Of a stretch of DNA of 64,000 bases, positions 41,072-51,026 are shown one piece after another (within the stretch, counting starts at the first letter, position 1; each line of letters begins with the position of its first letter). The stretch comes from Aquitalea magnusonii (GTDB lineage Bacteria; Pseudomonadota; Gammaproteobacteria; Burkholderiales; Chromobacteriaceae): assembly GCF_002217795.2 (NCBI RefSeq), contig NZ_AP018823.1, positions 2,046,001 to 2,110,000 on the forward strand. The letters are read 5' to 3'. A program made the translations under genes and the position numbers. A model generated the notes under the pieces. That model was given only the letters and a program-made list of their open reading frames with translations. It did no database searches and was not told where the DNA came from.

Positions 41072-43372
41072 TTAGAAGACGGTACCCAACTGGAACTGGA
41101 AGCTCTGGTACTTGTCGCCCTCTTTCTTGCGCAGGGCTTTGGCCAGACTGAACTTCATCGGTCCCAGCGGCGACAGCCAGGTAACGGCGGCACCGGTGGA
41201 GTAACGCAGTTCGCTGCTCGGCGTGCTACCGCTGACCGTGCTGTCCCATACCGTACCGGAGTCAAAGAATACACTGGCACGCACCGACTTGTTGTCCTTC
41301 ATGCCCGGGAAGGGGAACAGGATTTCCGCATTGGCCACCGCCTTACGGGTACCACCCAGGTAGTCACCGGTGCTGGCATCCTTCGGACCCAGGCTGTTGG
41401 AATCGTAGCCGCGCACCGAACCCAGACCGCCCAGATAGAAGTTCTGGAAGAACGGCAAGGTGGACGTCTTGCCATAACCGTTGGCATAGCCCACTTCACC
41501 GTTCAGCATCAGGGTGAAGGTTTTGGAAAGCGGGAAGAACCACTGCTGCGAGTGGGTCAGGCGGTACCATTCAAGGTCGCCGCCCGGCAGTGCCGCATCA
41601 GCCTGTACCTTGATGTTGGCACCACGGGTCGGCCACAGCGAGCTGTCACGGGTATCGCGTCCCCAACCGGCAGTGCCGATCAGCGACAGGTTGTTGCTGC
41701 CGTACTTGTTGACGAAGTCCAGATAGCGGGTCGGACTGTCGCTCCAGGTGCCCACCTTGGTTTGTTCCAGGCCCAGGCTGAAGTTGATGCGGTCGGTTTC
41801 GGTAACCGGCACACCAAAGCGCATGGCAACACCATCTGTCGATGTCTTGTAGTGCGTGGTGCTGGAGGACGAGCTGTTATACGGCTTGTACACGCGGTGG
41901 TAGATGTCGTAACCCAGGCTCACCCCGTCGGCGGTGAAATACGGGTCGGTAAACGACAGCGTGGCCGTTTTGTTGACCGAGCCATTGGAGATGCCAAAGG
42001 ACATGTACTTGCCGGAGCCAAAGATATTGCTCTGGGAAATACTGGCCGACAGTTGGATGCCCTCACCCTGCACAAAGCCCACCCCGGCGGAAATACTGCC
42101 GGTGGCACGTTCCTTCAGGGTGATGTTCATGTCCACCTGGTCTGGCGCATCCGCCACCGCCGGGGTTTCCACGTTCACGTCTTCAAAGTAGCCCAGCAGC
42201 TCGACACGGTCCTTGCTGCGCTTGACGCTGGCCGCGTTATATACCGAGCCTTCCAGCTGGCGCAGTTCGCGCCGTACCACTTCGTCGCGGGTCTTGGTGT
42301 TGCCGGCAATATTGACACGGCGCACATAGGTCTTGCGGCCCGGATCAACAAAGAAGGTGAACGCCACTTGCTGCTTGTCGCGATTGATGTCCGGCAAGGC
42401 ATTGACGTTGGCAAAGGCATAACCATCATTGCCCAGGCGATCGCTCAGCGCCTTCACGCTCTCGGTCACCTTCTCGTTGTTGAACACTTCGCCGGGCTTG
42501 ATGGTGATCAGCTTGCGCAGCTCGGCTTCCGGCACTTTCAGGTCGCCAGCCAGCTTGATGTCGGCAACGGTGAACTTGCTGCCTTCATTGAGGTTCAGCG
42601 TCAGGAACATGTGTTCCTTGTCTGCGCTGATGGATACCTGGGTGGATTCGATATTGAATTCCAGATAGCCCTGGTTCTGGTAGAAAGCCTTGAGTTTTTC
42701 CAGATCGCCAGTCAGCTTCTGCTTGGAATACTGGTTGTCCTTGGTCAGCCAGGACAGCCAGCCACCAGAGGTCAGCGTCATTTCATCCAGCAGCTTGTCC
42801 TGGCTGAATGCCTTGTTGCCGACAATGTGGATGTCCTTGATCTGGGCGGTGATGCCTTCGGTGATGTCCAGTGTCACCGCAACACGGTTGCGCTCCAGCT
42901 TGGTCACCTGCGGGGAGATTTCCACCGCATACTTGCCACGGCTGTAGTACTGGCGCTTGAGTTCCTGCACCGCACCGTCCAGCAAGGCCTGATCAAAAAT
43001 GCGGGACTCGGCAAAGCCGTTGTCCTTGAGTGCCTTCTTCAGCTGATCCTTGCTGAATTCCTTGGCACCATTGATGTTCAGTTGCGTGATAACCGGGCGT
43101 TCGGCCACGGCAACAATCACCACACCATCGCGAGATTCCACGCGCACATCATCAAAGAAGCCGGTGGCAAACAGGCTCTTGATGGATTCACGTGCTTTTT
43201 CATCATTGAAGGTGTCACCCACCTTGACTGGCAGGTAGTTGAAGACGGTACCGGCTTCGGTACGCTGCAGGCCTTCAACGCGGATATCCTTGATCACAAA
43301 CGGATTCGCGGCCCAAACAGCTGTTGCCGTAGTCATGCCCAGCACAGCGGCCGCAAGTAGTTTCAATTTCAT
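41072..43372 (-). CDS. bamA: Outer-membrane protein assembly factor BamA
   Basis: The 766-residue protein has a signal peptide (MKLKLLAAAVLGMTTATAVW, cleaved after AWA), five periplasmic POTRA domains (about residues 25-425) and a C-terminal 16-stranded Omp85 barrel. The barrel includes the VRGYDSNSLGP-type loop 6 motif, and the chain ends with Phe, the outer-membrane sorting signal. BamA inserts beta-barrel proteins into the outer membrane. It sits between rseP and skp, as in most beta- and gamma-proteobacteria. Confidence 0.97.
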   Translation of the reverse strand: MKLKLLAAAVLGMTTATAVWAANPFVIKDIRVEGLQRTEAGTVFNYLPVKVGDTFNDEKARESIKSLFATGFFDDVRVESRDGVVIVAVAERPVITQLNINGAKEFSKDQLKKALKDNGFAESRIFDQALLDGAVQELKRQYYSRGKYAVEISPQVTKLERNRVAVTLDITEGITAQIKDIHIVGNKAFSQDKLLDEMTLTSGGWLSWLTKDNQYSKQKLTGDLEKLKAFYQNQGYLEFNIESTQVSISADKEHMFLTLNLNEGSKFTVADIKLAGDLKVPEAELRKLITIKPGEVFNNEKVTESVKALSDRLGNDGYAFANVNALPDINRDKQQVAFTFFVDPGRKTYVRRVNIAGNTKTRDEVVRRELRQLEGSVYNAASVKRSKDRVELLGYFEDVNVETPAVADAPDQVDMNITLKERATGSISAGVGFVQGEGIQLSASISQSNIFGSGKYMSFGISNGSVNKTATLSFTDPYFTADGVSLGYDIYHRVYKPYNSSSSSTTHYKTSTDGVAMRFGVPVTETDRINFSLGLEQTKVGTWSDSPTRYLDFVNKYGSNNLSLIGTAGWGRDTRDSSLWPTRGANIKVQADAALPGGDLEWYRLTHSQQWFFPLSKTFTLMLNGEVGYANGYGKTSTLPFFQNFYLGGLGSVRGYDSNSLGPKDASTGDYLGGTRKAVANAEILFPFPGMKDNKSVRASVFFDSGTVWDSTVSGSTPSSELRYSTGAAVTWLSPLGPMKFSLAKALRKKEGDKYQSFQFQLGTVF

Positions 43373-43381
43373 AGGTTTGTT

Positions 43382-44728
43382 TTAACCCCCAAAAAGGCGG
43401 CTGATATCGTTCAGCACGGCAAACAGCATCAGCGACGCCAGCAGGATGAATCCGATCTTCTGTCCAAACAGTTGCGCACGCTCGCTCAGCGGGCGGCCTT
43501 TGACCAGCTCCGCGACATAATACATTAAGTGCCCGCCATCCAGCACAGGTATTGGCAACAGATTAAGCACACCGATGCTGATGCTGATTAACGCCAGGAA
43601 CTCCAGATAGGGACTCCAGCCTTCGCGGGCCGTCTGCCCGGCAATGCTGGCAATGGTCAGCGGACCGGACAGATTATCCAGCGAAGCCTGACCAATCACC
43701 ATGCGCCCCAGGAATTTCAGGCTCATCCAGGCAGTGTCGGTCATCTTGCGCACCGCCTCGACCCCCGCCTCGGCCACTGCGGGCCGGTGGGTAAATGCCA
43801 GTTGCTTCATCCAGGCGGCATCCAGCAGCGGTGCCGCGCCGATACGGCCTATCATCACATCGCCGTCGGCGACCGTGGCCGGACGCAGCTTGACGTCCAG
43901 CGGCTTGCCATCCCGCTGGATACGGATCAGCAGCTCCTTGCCCGGACTTTCATGTATCAGTCTCACCCAGGCATCCCAACTGACCAGCGGCTTGCCATCC
44001 ACGGCAATCAGCTTATCCCCTGCTTTCAGTCCGGCACGCGCCGCCACGCCACCTTCTTCCACGCCACCAATGGCGGGCAGATAACGCATGGGCATGAAGC
44101 CGGGATTGCCTTGCTCCAGGGCTTTGAGAGTATCTTCATCCGCCTGGGCCGGGTCGATGCTGCGCAGCACCGTGGCCGACTGCGCGGTTTTGACTTGCAG
44201 GCGCAGCGGCACATCGCCACTGCCTACCGCATCCACCAGCGCCAGTCGCAGGCCTTGCCAGTCATCCACCTTCTGTCCATTGACCGACAGCACGCGGTCG
44301 CCCGGCTGGAAGCCGGCAGTAGCGGCCAGACTGGGGGTGATCACCGTGCCGATTTGCGGCAGCAACTGTGTGACACCACCAGCAATCACCAGCCAGTAAA
44401 ACAGTACGGCCAGCACCAGATTGGCCAGCGGGCCAGCCGCCACAATGGCCATGCGCTTGTAAACCGACTGGGTATTGAAAGCCAGATGGCGCTCTTCCGG
44501 CGCGACATCCATTTCGCGCTCATCCAGCATGCGCACATAGCCACCCAGCGGAATGGGGCTGATGGCCCACTCGGTATCGCCGCGACGCAAGGTATACAGC
44601 GGCGCACCAAAGCCTACCGAGAAGCGCAGCACCTTCACCCCGCACAGGCGCGCCACCCAGTAGTGACCCAGTTCGTGAAAAGTGACCAATACACCAATGG
44701 CCACCAGGAATGCCAGGAATGTCAGCAT
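43382..44728 (-). CDS. rseP: Site-2 intramembrane zinc protease RseP
   Basis: The 448-residue polytopic protease has the HExxH zinc site in [13 protein letters not shown] (residues 16-28), two periplasmic PDZ domains (about residues 110-290) and the third ligand motif [16 protein letters not shown] near residue 395. RseP cleaves the anti-sigma factor RseA after DegS and also clears signal peptides. Its ATG overlaps the dxr stop by seven bases; bamA follows after nine bases. Confidence 0.96.
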   Translation of the reverse strand: MLTFLAFLVAIGVLVTFHELGHYWVARLCGVKVLRFSVGFGAPLYTLRRGDTEWAISPIPLGGYVRMLDEREMDVAPEERHLAFNTQSVYKRMAIVAAGPLANLVLAVLFYWLVIAGGVTQLLPQIGTVITPSLAATAGFQPGDRVLSVNGQKVDDWQGLRLALVDAVGSGDVPLRLQVKTAQSATVLRSIDPAQADEDTLKALEQGNPGFMPMRYLPAIGGVEEGGVAARAGLKAGDKLIAVDGKPLVSWDAWVRLIHESPGKELLIRIQRDGKPLDVKLRPATVADGDVMIGRIGAAPLLDAAWMKQLAFTHRPAVAEAGVEAVRKMTDTAWMSLKFLGRMVIGQASLDNLSGPLTIASIAGQTAREGWSPYLEFLALISISIGVLNLLPIPVLDGGHLMYYVAELVKGRPLSERAQLFGQKIGFILLASLMLFAVLNDISRLFGG

Positions 44729-45903
44729 GAACCCACCTTGTTCACGGCAAAGCGACGCGCTTCGCCATCCTTGTCCAGCAAGGCAGCCAGCGAGGTGCTG
44801 GGTGACAGGCTGACACCAGCCAGCGTGGCTTCCACCACGGCAGCAATATCGACAAAGCGCAAGCGCCCTTCCAGGAAGGCCGCCACCGCCACTTCATTGG
44901 CTGCATTGAGCACCGCAGGGGCGTCGCCACCACTGCGCAAGGAGTCAAACGCCAACCCCAGACAGGGGAAACGACGCAGATCCGGCTGTTCGAAGCTCAG
45001 ATTGCCCATGCTGAAAAAGTCCAGCGAGCCGACGCCAGCCTCGATGCGCTCCGGCCAGGCCAGCGCGCAGGCAATCGGGGTACGCATGTCCGGCGAGCCC
45101 AGTTGCGCCATCACCGAACCATCACGGTATTGCACCATGGAATGAATCACGCTTTGCGGATGCACCACCACGTCAATCTGCTCGGGCGGGGCCGAAAACA
45201 GCCAGTGCGCCTCGATAACCTCCAGCCCCTTGTTCATCAGGCTGGCCGAATCCACGGAAATCTTGCGCCCCATCACCCAATTGGGATGACGACAGGCGTC
45301 TTCCACGGTGACTTGCAACAAGGCTTCGGCGCTGTGCTGGCGAAACGGGCCACCCGAGGCGGTAAGAATGATCTTGCGAATGCCGGAAGCCTCCAGGTTG
45401 CCGGCATAGTCATGCGGCAAGGACTGGAAAATGGCACTGTGTTCGCTATCCACCGGCAGCAAGGTAGCGCCATGCTGCCGCACCGCCTCCACGAACAGGC
45501 GGCCGGCCACCACCAGCGATTCCTTGTTGGCCAGCAATATCTTCTTGCCGGCGCGGGCCGCCGCCATGGCAGAAGGCAAGCCCGCCGCCCCGACGATGGC
45601 AGCCATCACCACGTCCACCTCGGGCAAGCTGACCACTCGCTCCAGCGCCGCTGCACCATGCAGCACTTCGGTAGCCAGGCCCTGCTCTTGCAAGCGGCCT
45701 TGCAAATCATTGGCAGATGCGGCATCCGCCACGACAACATAAAGGGGAGAAAAACGGCAGGCCTGTTCAAACAGACGGTCGACCTGATGATGACCACTGA
45801 GCGCCACCACGCGGTAGCGCTCGGGATGACGGGCAACCACATCCAGCGTATTGACGCCGATGCTGCCGGTTGCCCCAAGAACTGCAATGCCTTGAGGTTT
45901 CAT
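44722..45903 (-). CDS. dxr: 1-deoxy-D-xylulose 5-phosphate reductoisomerase
   Basis: This 393-residue enzyme converts DXP to MEP with NADPH, the committed step of the MEP isoprenoid pathway. The N-terminal NADPH fold reads [26 protein letters not shown] near residue 125, DSEHSAIFQ near residue 152 and TASGGPFR near residue 186 are the substrate and metal motifs. The isoprenoids feed undecaprenyl phosphate through UppS, encoded two genes upstream. Also known as ispC. Confidence 0.96.
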   Translation of the reverse strand: MKPQGIAVLGATGSIGVNTLDVVARHPERYRVVALSGHHQVDRLFEQACRFSPLYVVVADAASANDLQGRLQEQGLATEVLHGAAALERVVSLPEVDVVMAAIVGAAGLPSAMAAARAGKKILLANKESLVVAGRLFVEAVRQHGATLLPVDSEHSAIFQSLPHDYAGNLEASGIRKIILTASGGPFRQHSAEALLQVTVEDACRHPNWVMGRKISVDSASLMNKGLEVIEAHWLFSAPPEQIDVVVHPQSVIHSMVQYRDGSVMAQLGSPDMRTPIACALAWPERIEAGVGSLDFFSMGNLSFEQPDLRRFPCLGLAFDSLRSGGDAPAVLNAANEVAVAAFLEGRLRFVDIAAVVEATLAGVSLSPSTSLAALLDKDGEARRFAVNKVGSC

Positions 45904-45912
45904 GAGATGTGC

Positions 45913-46719
45913 TTACAGCCCGCCCAGCACGCGCAGCGCATTGCTGACTGCCAGAACGGCAATGAGACTATCGATTCGGTCATAAACGCCGCCATGACCA
46001 GGCAGCAGCTTGCTGCTGTCCTTGATGCCGGAGGCACGTTTGAACCAGGATTCCAGCAAGTCGCCACAGACACTGACCGCAGTCAGCGGCAAGGCCAGCA
46101 ATACCAGCGCCCACACTGGCAGGCCGACGGAAATCCAGCCCAGGCGGCTGACAATGACCACATAAACAGCCACGCCCACCAGCGCGCCGTATACGCCTTC
46201 CCAGCTTTTGCCAGGGCTGATGGAGGGTGCCAGCTTGCGCTTGCCGAATGCCTTGCCGGAAAAATAAGCAGCCACATCCGCCACCCACACCAGGCCCATC
46301 ACGGCCAGCAGGGTCAGCGCATGACTGGCGTCAGCCTGCGGCCGCCACTCCAAAAAGCCATACCAGGCCGGCAGCATCAGCACCCAGCCCAGCAGACAAG
46401 CCAGCAGCGGCGTTTTTACCGTCCAGCGCCGTGCCAGCCACAAGGGCATCACCAGCAGCCAGAACAGCAGCGACAACACATGCGCAGCCAGCGGCATCTG
46501 CCAGCCCTGTTGCCAGGAAATGGCGGCGAAGGCGCTGGTAGCGGCCAGGTAGCCCCAGCGCAGCGCACCTTGCAGCCCGGTCATGCGGGAGTACTCCCAC
46601 AAGGCCAGCAGGATGATCAGCCAGGAAAAACCAGCCCAGGCCGATGCCGGAAACAGAAACAAGGCAGCCAGCATCAGTGGCAGCAATACCAGAGCAGTCA
46701 GAATGCGGGTTTTGAGCAT
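45913..46719 (-). CDS. cdsA: Phosphatidate cytidylyltransferase
   Basis: The 268-residue membrane protein has about eight helices and the CDP-alcohol-forming signature SVCGDLLESWFKRASGIKDS followed by LPGHGGVYDRIDSL near the C terminus. It makes CDP-diacylglycerol, the precursor of all phospholipids. It lies between uppS and dxr with gaps of six and nine bases, the conserved order. Confidence 0.95.
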   Translation of the reverse strand: MLKTRILTALVLLPLMLAALFLFPASAWAGFSWLIILLALWEYSRMTGLQGALRWGYLAATSAFAAISWQQGWQMPLAAHVLSLLFWLLVMPLWLARRWTVKTPLLACLLGWVLMLPAWYGFLEWRPQADASHALTLLAVMGLVWVADVAAYFSGKAFGKRKLAPSISPGKSWEGVYGALVGVAVYVVIVSRLGWISVGLPVWALVLLALPLTAVSVCGDLLESWFKRASGIKDSSKLLPGHGGVYDRIDSLIAVLAVSNALRVLGGL

Positions 46720-46725
46720 GAGGGA

Positions 46726-47475
46726 TCAGTTTCTGCGCTGCTGTTCGGGCAGCTGCTCGCTGGTACGCCCGAAACGGCGTTCACGTTGGCGGTAAGATTT
46801 CAGGGCAGCTTCAAGTGCGCCGCGGTCAAAATCCGGCCACAGCAGATCAGTGAAGTACAACTCGGAATACGCCAGTTGCCACAGCAGGAAATTGCTGATG
46901 CGCTGCTCTCCGCCAGTGCGGATGAACAGATCCGGCTCTGGTGCCCAGTGCGTGGAAAGTCGCTCTGCCAGCGCCTCCTCGGTAATCTGGCTGACCCCGT
47001 CGGCAATCAGGCCATTGACCGCATTGAGTACATCCCAGCGGCCACCATAATCAGCGGCAATGCTCAGCACCAGGCCATCATTGGCAGCGGTCTTGTCTTC
47101 CGCCGCCTGTATGCGTTCGGCCAGCGCCGGGCTGAAGCGCTCGCGCGTACCCAATACCCGCAGCCGGATATTGTTGGCGTGCAGCTTGCTGACTTCGTTT
47201 TCCAGCGCACGGATGAACAGATCCATCAGAAAACTGACTTCATCCGGCGGACGCCGCCAGTTTTCGGTGGAAAAGGCAAACAGCGTCAGGTACTCCACCC
47301 CCATTTCCTTGCAGGCGGTGACAATTTCACGCACGGTGTCCAAACCTTTTTTGTGACCGGCCACCCGCGGCAGGAAACGCTTTTTGGCCCAGCGGCCATT
47401 ACCATCCATGATGATGGCGATGTGCCGGGGCACGCAGTGTACCTCCGGCACGTCCTTGGTGGAGCTTCCAAACAA
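46726..47475 (-). CDS. uppS: Undecaprenyl diphosphate synthase (cis-prenyltransferase)
   Basis: The 249-residue enzyme extends farnesyl diphosphate with isopentenyl units to the C55 carrier used for peptidoglycan and O-antigen. The active-site motif [15 protein letters not shown] is at residues 19-33, FSTENWRRP near residue 75 and the C-terminal [18 protein letters not shown] near residue 190. The start at 47475 is supported by length. It follows frr by 11 bases. Confidence 0.95.
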   Translation of the reverse strand: MFGSSTKDVPEVHCVPRHIAIIMDGNGRWAKKRFLPRVAGHKKGLDTVREIVTACKEMGVEYLTLFAFSTENWRRPPDEVSFLMDLFIRALENEVSKLHANNIRLRVLGTRERFSPALAERIQAAEDKTAANDGLVLSIAADYGGRWDVLNAVNGLIADGVSQITEEALAERLSTHWAPEPDLFIRTGGEQRISNFLLWQLAYSELYFTDLLWPDFDRGALEAALKSYRQRERRFGRTSEQLPEQQRRN

Positions 47476-47486
47476 GGCTATTTCCT

Positions 47487-48044
47487 TTATACCGCCATCA
47501 GGTCTGCTTCTTTGGCCGCCAGCGCCTTGTCGATCTCGGCAATGAACTTGTCGGTCATTTTCTGGATGTCGTCCTGACCACGGCGCTCGTCATCTTCGGT
47601 AATGGACTTGTCCTTGAGCAGGTTCTTGAATTCGTTATTGGCATCGCGACGGATATTGCGCACAGCCACGCGAGCGCCTTCCGCCTCGCTACGAACCACC
47701 TTGATCAGGTCACGGCGACGTTCTTCGGTCAGCATCGGCATCGGCACGCGAATGATGTCGCCCATGGAAGCGGGGTTCAGACCCAGATCGGAATCGCGAA
47801 TGGCTTTCTCGATCTTGGCCACCATGTTCTTTTCCCATGCCTGTACGCCGATGGTGCGGGCATCAATCAGGCTGACATTGGCCACCTGGTTTACCGGCAC
47901 GTCGCTACCGTAGTAGTCGACCATGACATGATCAAGAATGCCGGTATGGGCGCGACCCGTACGTACTTTGGTCAGGTCGGTCTTGAATGCCTCCAGAGAC
48001 TTGGTCATCTTCTGCTCGGCGGATTTCTTGACTTCATTAATCAT
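47487..48044 (-). CDS. frr: Ribosome recycling factor
   Basis: The 185-residue protein splits post-termination ribosomes together with EF-G. It starts at the ATG at 48044 ([20 protein letters not shown]) with GGAG upstream; this matches the universal length of 185. [21 protein letters not shown] is near residue 25 and [15 protein letters not shown] near residue 128. A start at 48077 would add 11 residues. It is followed closely by uppS. Confidence 0.97.
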   Translation of the reverse strand: MINEVKKSAEQKMTKSLEAFKTDLTKVRTGRAHTGILDHVMVDYYGSDVPVNQVANVSLIDARTIGVQAWEKNMVAKIEKAIRDSDLGLNPASMGDIIRVPMPMLTEERRRDLIKVVRSEAEGARVAVRNIRRDANNEFKNLLKDKSITEDDERRGQDDIQKMTDKFIAEIDKALAAKEADLMAV

Positions 48045-48069
48045 GCTTGCTCCAAAAATCGGTACTTTG

Positions 48070-48111
48070 AAAAACAAGGCGGAAAGCGGCTTCCAGCCGT
48101 TTCCGCCCCTT
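48070..48111 (-). terminator. Intrinsic terminator after pyrH
   Basis: A long stem (AAGGCGGAAA with TTTCCGCCCCTT, inner CGGC/GCCG) lies between pyrH and frr, and the minus strand continues TTGTTTTTC. frr therefore likely has its own promoter or depends on read-through. Confidence 0.8.
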
Positions 48112-48125
48112 GGTATTCGTCAAGC

Positions 48126-48845
48126 TCAGCAGTGTACCAGCGTGCCTTCATCTTCGCCAAGCACTACGCGTTTGAGCGCGCCTTGCTTGAAGATGCTGAA
48201 CACCTTGATATTCAGGTGCTGGTCACGGCACAGCGCGAAAGCGGTGGCATCCATCACCTTCAGATTGCGGCCGATGGCCTCGTCGAAGGTCAGGGTCTGA
48301 TAGCGTACGGCATCAGGATTCTTCTTCGGGTCGTCAGTGTACACGCCATCCACCTTGGTGGCCTTGAGCATGATGTCGACGTTCATTTCCATGCCGCGCA
48401 GGGCAGCGGCGGTATCGGTGGTAAAGAAGGGGTTGCCGGTGCCGGCACCGAAAATCACCACTTTGCCCTCTTCCAGATATTGCATGGCCTTGCCACGCAC
48501 ATAGGGCTCGGCAATCTGCTGCATGGTGAGGGCGGACTGCACCCGTGCCACCACGCCCACCTTGCCCATGGCATCCTTGAGCGCCAGCGCATTCATCACG
48601 GTGGCCATCATGCCCATGTAGTCGGCAGTGGCGCGGTCCATGCCGCTGGCGGCGCTGGACACACCACGGAAGATATTGCCGCCACCAATCACGATACCCA
48701 CTTGCACGCCCAGCTCTACCACTTCCTTGATCTGACCGACAATCTGCTCGATGGTCGAGCGGTTGATGCCGTAGTTATCGTCGCCCATCAGGGCCTCACC
48801 GGACAGCTTGAGCAGAATGCGTTTGTAGGAAGGAGCTTGGCTCAT
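48126..48845 (-). CDS. pyrH: UMP kinase
   Basis: The 239-residue enzyme phosphorylates UMP to UDP. It belongs to the amino acid kinase fold: [13 protein letters not shown] (residues 10-22), [11 protein letters not shown] near residue 57, [17 protein letters not shown] near residue 138 and [17 protein letters not shown] near residue 160. The ATG at 48845 has GAGG close upstream and gives the normal length; an ATG at 48875 is less likely. It lies downstream of tsf after a terminator. Confidence 0.96.
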   Translation of the reverse strand: MSQAPSYKRILLKLSGEALMGDDNYGINRSTIEQIVGQIKEVVELGVQVGIVIGGGNIFRGVSSAASGMDRATADYMGMMATVMNALALKDAMGKVGVVARVQSALTMQQIAEPYVRGKAMQYLEEGKVVIFGAGTGNPFFTTDTAAALRGMEMNVDIMLKATKVDGVYTDDPKKNPDAVRYQTLTFDEAIGRNLKVMDATAFALCRDQHLNIKVFSIFKQGALKRVVLGEDEGTLVHC

Positions 48846-48884
48846 GGTAACCTCGAGTTGGGTGTTTTGGGGCATTCAGTTTGC

Positions 48885-48914
48885 AAAACGGCACCCTGCA
48901 GGCAGGGTGCCGTT
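48885..48914 (-). terminator. Intrinsic terminator after tsf
   Basis: AACGGCACCCTGC (48887-48899) and GCAGGGTGCCGTT (48902-48914) form a 12-13 bp perfect stem; the minus strand continues with TTTTGC. It ends the rpsB-tsf transcript. Confidence 0.88.
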
Positions 48915-48936
48915 CGATCATACAGTCTTGTCAGAC

Positions 48937-49803
48937 TTACAGCTTGGCAGCAGCAGCCACTTCAGCAGCATAGTCTACAACCTTCTTCTCGATGCCTTCG
49001 CCAACAACAAACATGGCGAATGCGTTTACGGAAGCAGATTTTTCAGCCAGCAGTTTTTCTACAGTCACGTCCGGGTTCTTGACGAAAGGCTGACCCACCA
49101 GGGTCACTTCAGCCAGGAACTTGTTGACGCGGCCTTCCACCATCTTGGCAACGATGTCGGCCGGCTTGCCGGATTCGGCAGCCTGAGCGGTGTAGATCTT
49201 GCGTTCTTGTTCCAGGGTCTCGGCCGGAACCTGATCCTTGGATACACAGATCGGCTTGGAAGCAGCGATGTGCATGGCGATGTCACGACCCAGCGCTTCG
49301 TCACCCTTCAGGTCAACGATCACGCCGATCTTGGCACCGTGCAGGTAGGTGGCGATGGTACCGGTGGTTTCGTAACGCACGAAACGACGAATGGTCATGT
49401 TTTCGCCCAGCTTGGCGATGGCAGCCTTGCGGATGTCTTCCACGGACTGGCCGTCGATCACAACAGCAGACAGGGCTTCAACATCAGCCGGGTTGGCAGT
49501 GGCAGCAGCTTGCGCAGCAGCATTGGCCAGGGCAACGAAAGTCGGGTCTTTGGCGACAAAGTCGGTTTCACAGTTCACTTCAACCAGGGCGCCAACGCCG
49601 CCGGCAACGTAAGAACCGATGATACCTTCGGCAGCCAGACGGCCAGCCATCTTGGAAGCCTTGTTGCCGGACTTGATGCGCAGAATTTCTTCAGCCTTGG
49701 CTGCGTCGCCTTCAGCTTCAACCAGAGCCTTTTTGCATTCCATCATGCCCAGGCCGGTGGCAGCGCGCAGATCCGAAACCATTTTTGCGGTGATTTCCGC
49801 CAT
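48937..49803 (-). CDS. tsf: Translation elongation factor Ts
   Basis: The 288-residue factor exchanges GDP for GTP on EF-Tu. The N-terminal UBA-like domain reads [20 protein letters not shown] and includes the EF-Tu-contacting TGxGMMxCK motif; the core has the usual two subdomains with [16 protein letters not shown] near residue 80. It follows rpsB after a weak terminator-like stem, the standard rpsB-tsf order. Confidence 0.97.
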   Translation of the reverse strand: MAEITAKMVSDLRAATGLGMMECKKALVEAEGDAAKAEEILRIKSGNKASKMAGRLAAEGIIGSYVAGGVGALVEVNCETDFVAKDPTFVALANAAAQAAATANPADVEALSAVVIDGQSVEDIRKAAIAKLGENMTIRRFVRYETTGTIATYLHGAKIGVIVDLKGDEALGRDIAMHIAASKPICVSKDQVPAETLEQERKIYTAQAAESGKPADIVAKMVEGRVNKFLAEVTLVGQPFVKNPDVTVEKLLAEKSASVNAFAMFVVGEGIEKKVVDYAAEVAAAAKL

Positions 49804-49847
49804 TTGTAACTCCTGTATTCGATACGTAAGGGTAGTCAGGTCTCAAA

Positions 49848-49866
49848 AAAGGGGCTTGCGCCCCCT
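49848..49866 (-). terminator. Attenuator-like hairpin between rpsB and tsf
   Basis: GGGGC and GCCCC pair around a 4-base loop, flanked by A and T runs, and the minus strand continues in six T. The short stem suggests partial termination, lowering EF-Ts relative to S2. Confidence 0.7.
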
Positions 49867-49877
49867 TTCGAGTCTGC

Positions 49878-50606
49878 TTACTCAGCCTGGGCCGTTTCAG
49901 CGGCGGCTACGACTTCCTGCAGCGACTGAGCGCGACCTTCCAGTACCGCGTCGGCGATGCCGCGAGCGTACAGGCGGATGGCACGGCTGGAGTCGTCGTT
50001 ACCCGGAACTACGTAGTCGATGCCATCCGGCGAGTTGTTGGTATCAACAACGCCGATTACCGGGATACCCAGCTTCTTGGCTTCAACAATGGTACCTTTC
50101 TGGTAGCCAGTGTCGATAACGAAGATGGCATCCGGCAGGCCCTTCATATCCTTGATACCACCCAGCGAACGTTCCAGCTTGTCAACTTCACGTTGCAGGT
50201 CCAACAGTTCTTTCTTGTTGTAACCGGTGTCAGCGCCTTCCAGGATGGCACGCTTTTCTTCAAGACGCTTGATGGACTGCTTCACGGTCTTGTAGTTGGT
50301 CAGCATACCGCCGAGCCAGCGGTGATCAACAAACGGCATGCCAGCGCGGGCAGCTTCTTCACGGACGATCTCACGCGCCTGACGCTTGGTACCAACAAAC
50401 ATTACGGTACCCTTGTTGGCGGCCAGACGACGCACATATTCCTGGGCGCTGATGAACAGCGGCAGAGTCTTTTCCAGGTTGATGATGTGAATCTTGTTGC
50501 GGCTGCCAAAGATGTACTGAGCCATCTTCGGGTTCCAGAAACGGGTTTGGTGGCCGAAGTGAACGCCGGCCTCAAGCATTTGACGCATGGTAACGTTGGT
50601 GGACAT
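49878..50606 (-). CDS. rpsB: 30S ribosomal protein S2
   Basis: The 242-residue protein begins at the ATG at 50606 ([20 protein letters not shown]) behind a strong [26 protein letters not shown] and [16 protein letters not shown] are family hallmarks, and length is typical. An apparent extension to 50735 runs through the leader hairpin and is not real. The 5' leader carries a nested stem that may bind S2 for feedback control of rpsB-tsf. Confidence 0.97.
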   Translation of the reverse strand: MSTNVTMRQMLEAGVHFGHQTRFWNPKMAQYIFGSRNKIHIINLEKTLPLFISAQEYVRRLAANKGTVMFVGTKRQAREIVREEAARAGMPFVDHRWLGGMLTNYKTVKQSIKRLEEKRAILEGADTGYNKKELLDLQREVDKLERSLGGIKDMKGLPDAIFVIDTGYQKGTIVEAKKLGIPVIGVVDTNNSPDGIDYVVPGNDDSSRAIRLYARGIADAVLEGRAQSLQEVVAAAETAQAE

Positions 50607-50690
50607 GCAAAAACTCCTTAAAGGGTTAAGCCTCCATCCGCGCAGACAACCGTCTTTTTGCTTTGACGGCACCCTTTGGCGCGGATGTGC
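50607..50690 (-). promoter_or_regulatory. Structured rpsB leader
   Basis: Nested perfect arms ATCCGCGC (50636-50643) with GCGCGGAT (50679-50686) and CCGTC (50650-50654) with GACGG (50665-50669) lie about 30-80 bases before the rpsB start. In other proteobacteria the rpsB leader binds S2 and represses its own operon; the same role here is inferred. Confidence 0.6.
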
Positions 50691-50747
50691 GTAGTGTTTC
50701 CCCTGCCCAATGCAGAGGACGCAGGATTCTAGCACCGCACAGCCGCC

Positions 50748-50948
50748 TCACTCAAGCGTCTTGGCCTGTTTTGCCTGCTCCCGCGCCAATTCCTGCCGCT
50801 TTCGCCACTTGCGGCGTGTCATTCTTGCAATAAACAAGGTGGGCAGAAAACCCAGGAAGAACAGGATGGAAAATGTCGCCCACAGGCTGTTTTGCGCCAC
50901 CGCCAGCATCAATACCACGTAGAGCCAGCCAATCAATACCATATACAT
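50748..50948 (-). CDS. Small inner-membrane protein of unknown function
   Basis: The 66-residue frame starts MYMVLIGWLYVVLMLAVAQN and has two predicted membrane helices (residues 3-17 and 23-43) followed by a strongly basic cytoplasmic tail (RMTRRKWRKRQELAREQAKQ). No clear ribosome-binding site is seen at 50948; an in-frame ATG at 50942 is an alternative. I do not recognise the family. It lies upstream of rpsB in the same direction and is divergent from the nitronate monooxygenase gene. The hydrophobic pattern and positive tail make it a likely real small membrane protein. Confidence 0.6.
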   Translation of the reverse strand: MYMVLIGWLYVVLMLAVAQNSLWATFSILFFLGFLPTLFIARMTRRKWRKRQELAREQAKQAKTLE

Positions 50949-51026
50949 AATCAAACAACCGTTTGAATTTTTCGGAAAAAGCCTGAACAATAGCCGCCTA
51001 GTGTAAACCACCTGCAGGTCATCATC

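Noticed and set aside
41552..43360. Open frame of about 600 codons opposite bamA
   Set aside because: Shadow of the bamA coding sequence; composition and lack of motifs argue against a gene.
45103..47577. Open frame of 824 codons on the plus strand across dxr, cdsA and uppS
   Set aside because: It spans three well-identified genes on the opposite strand, has low-complexity His/Gln-rich composition and no domain.
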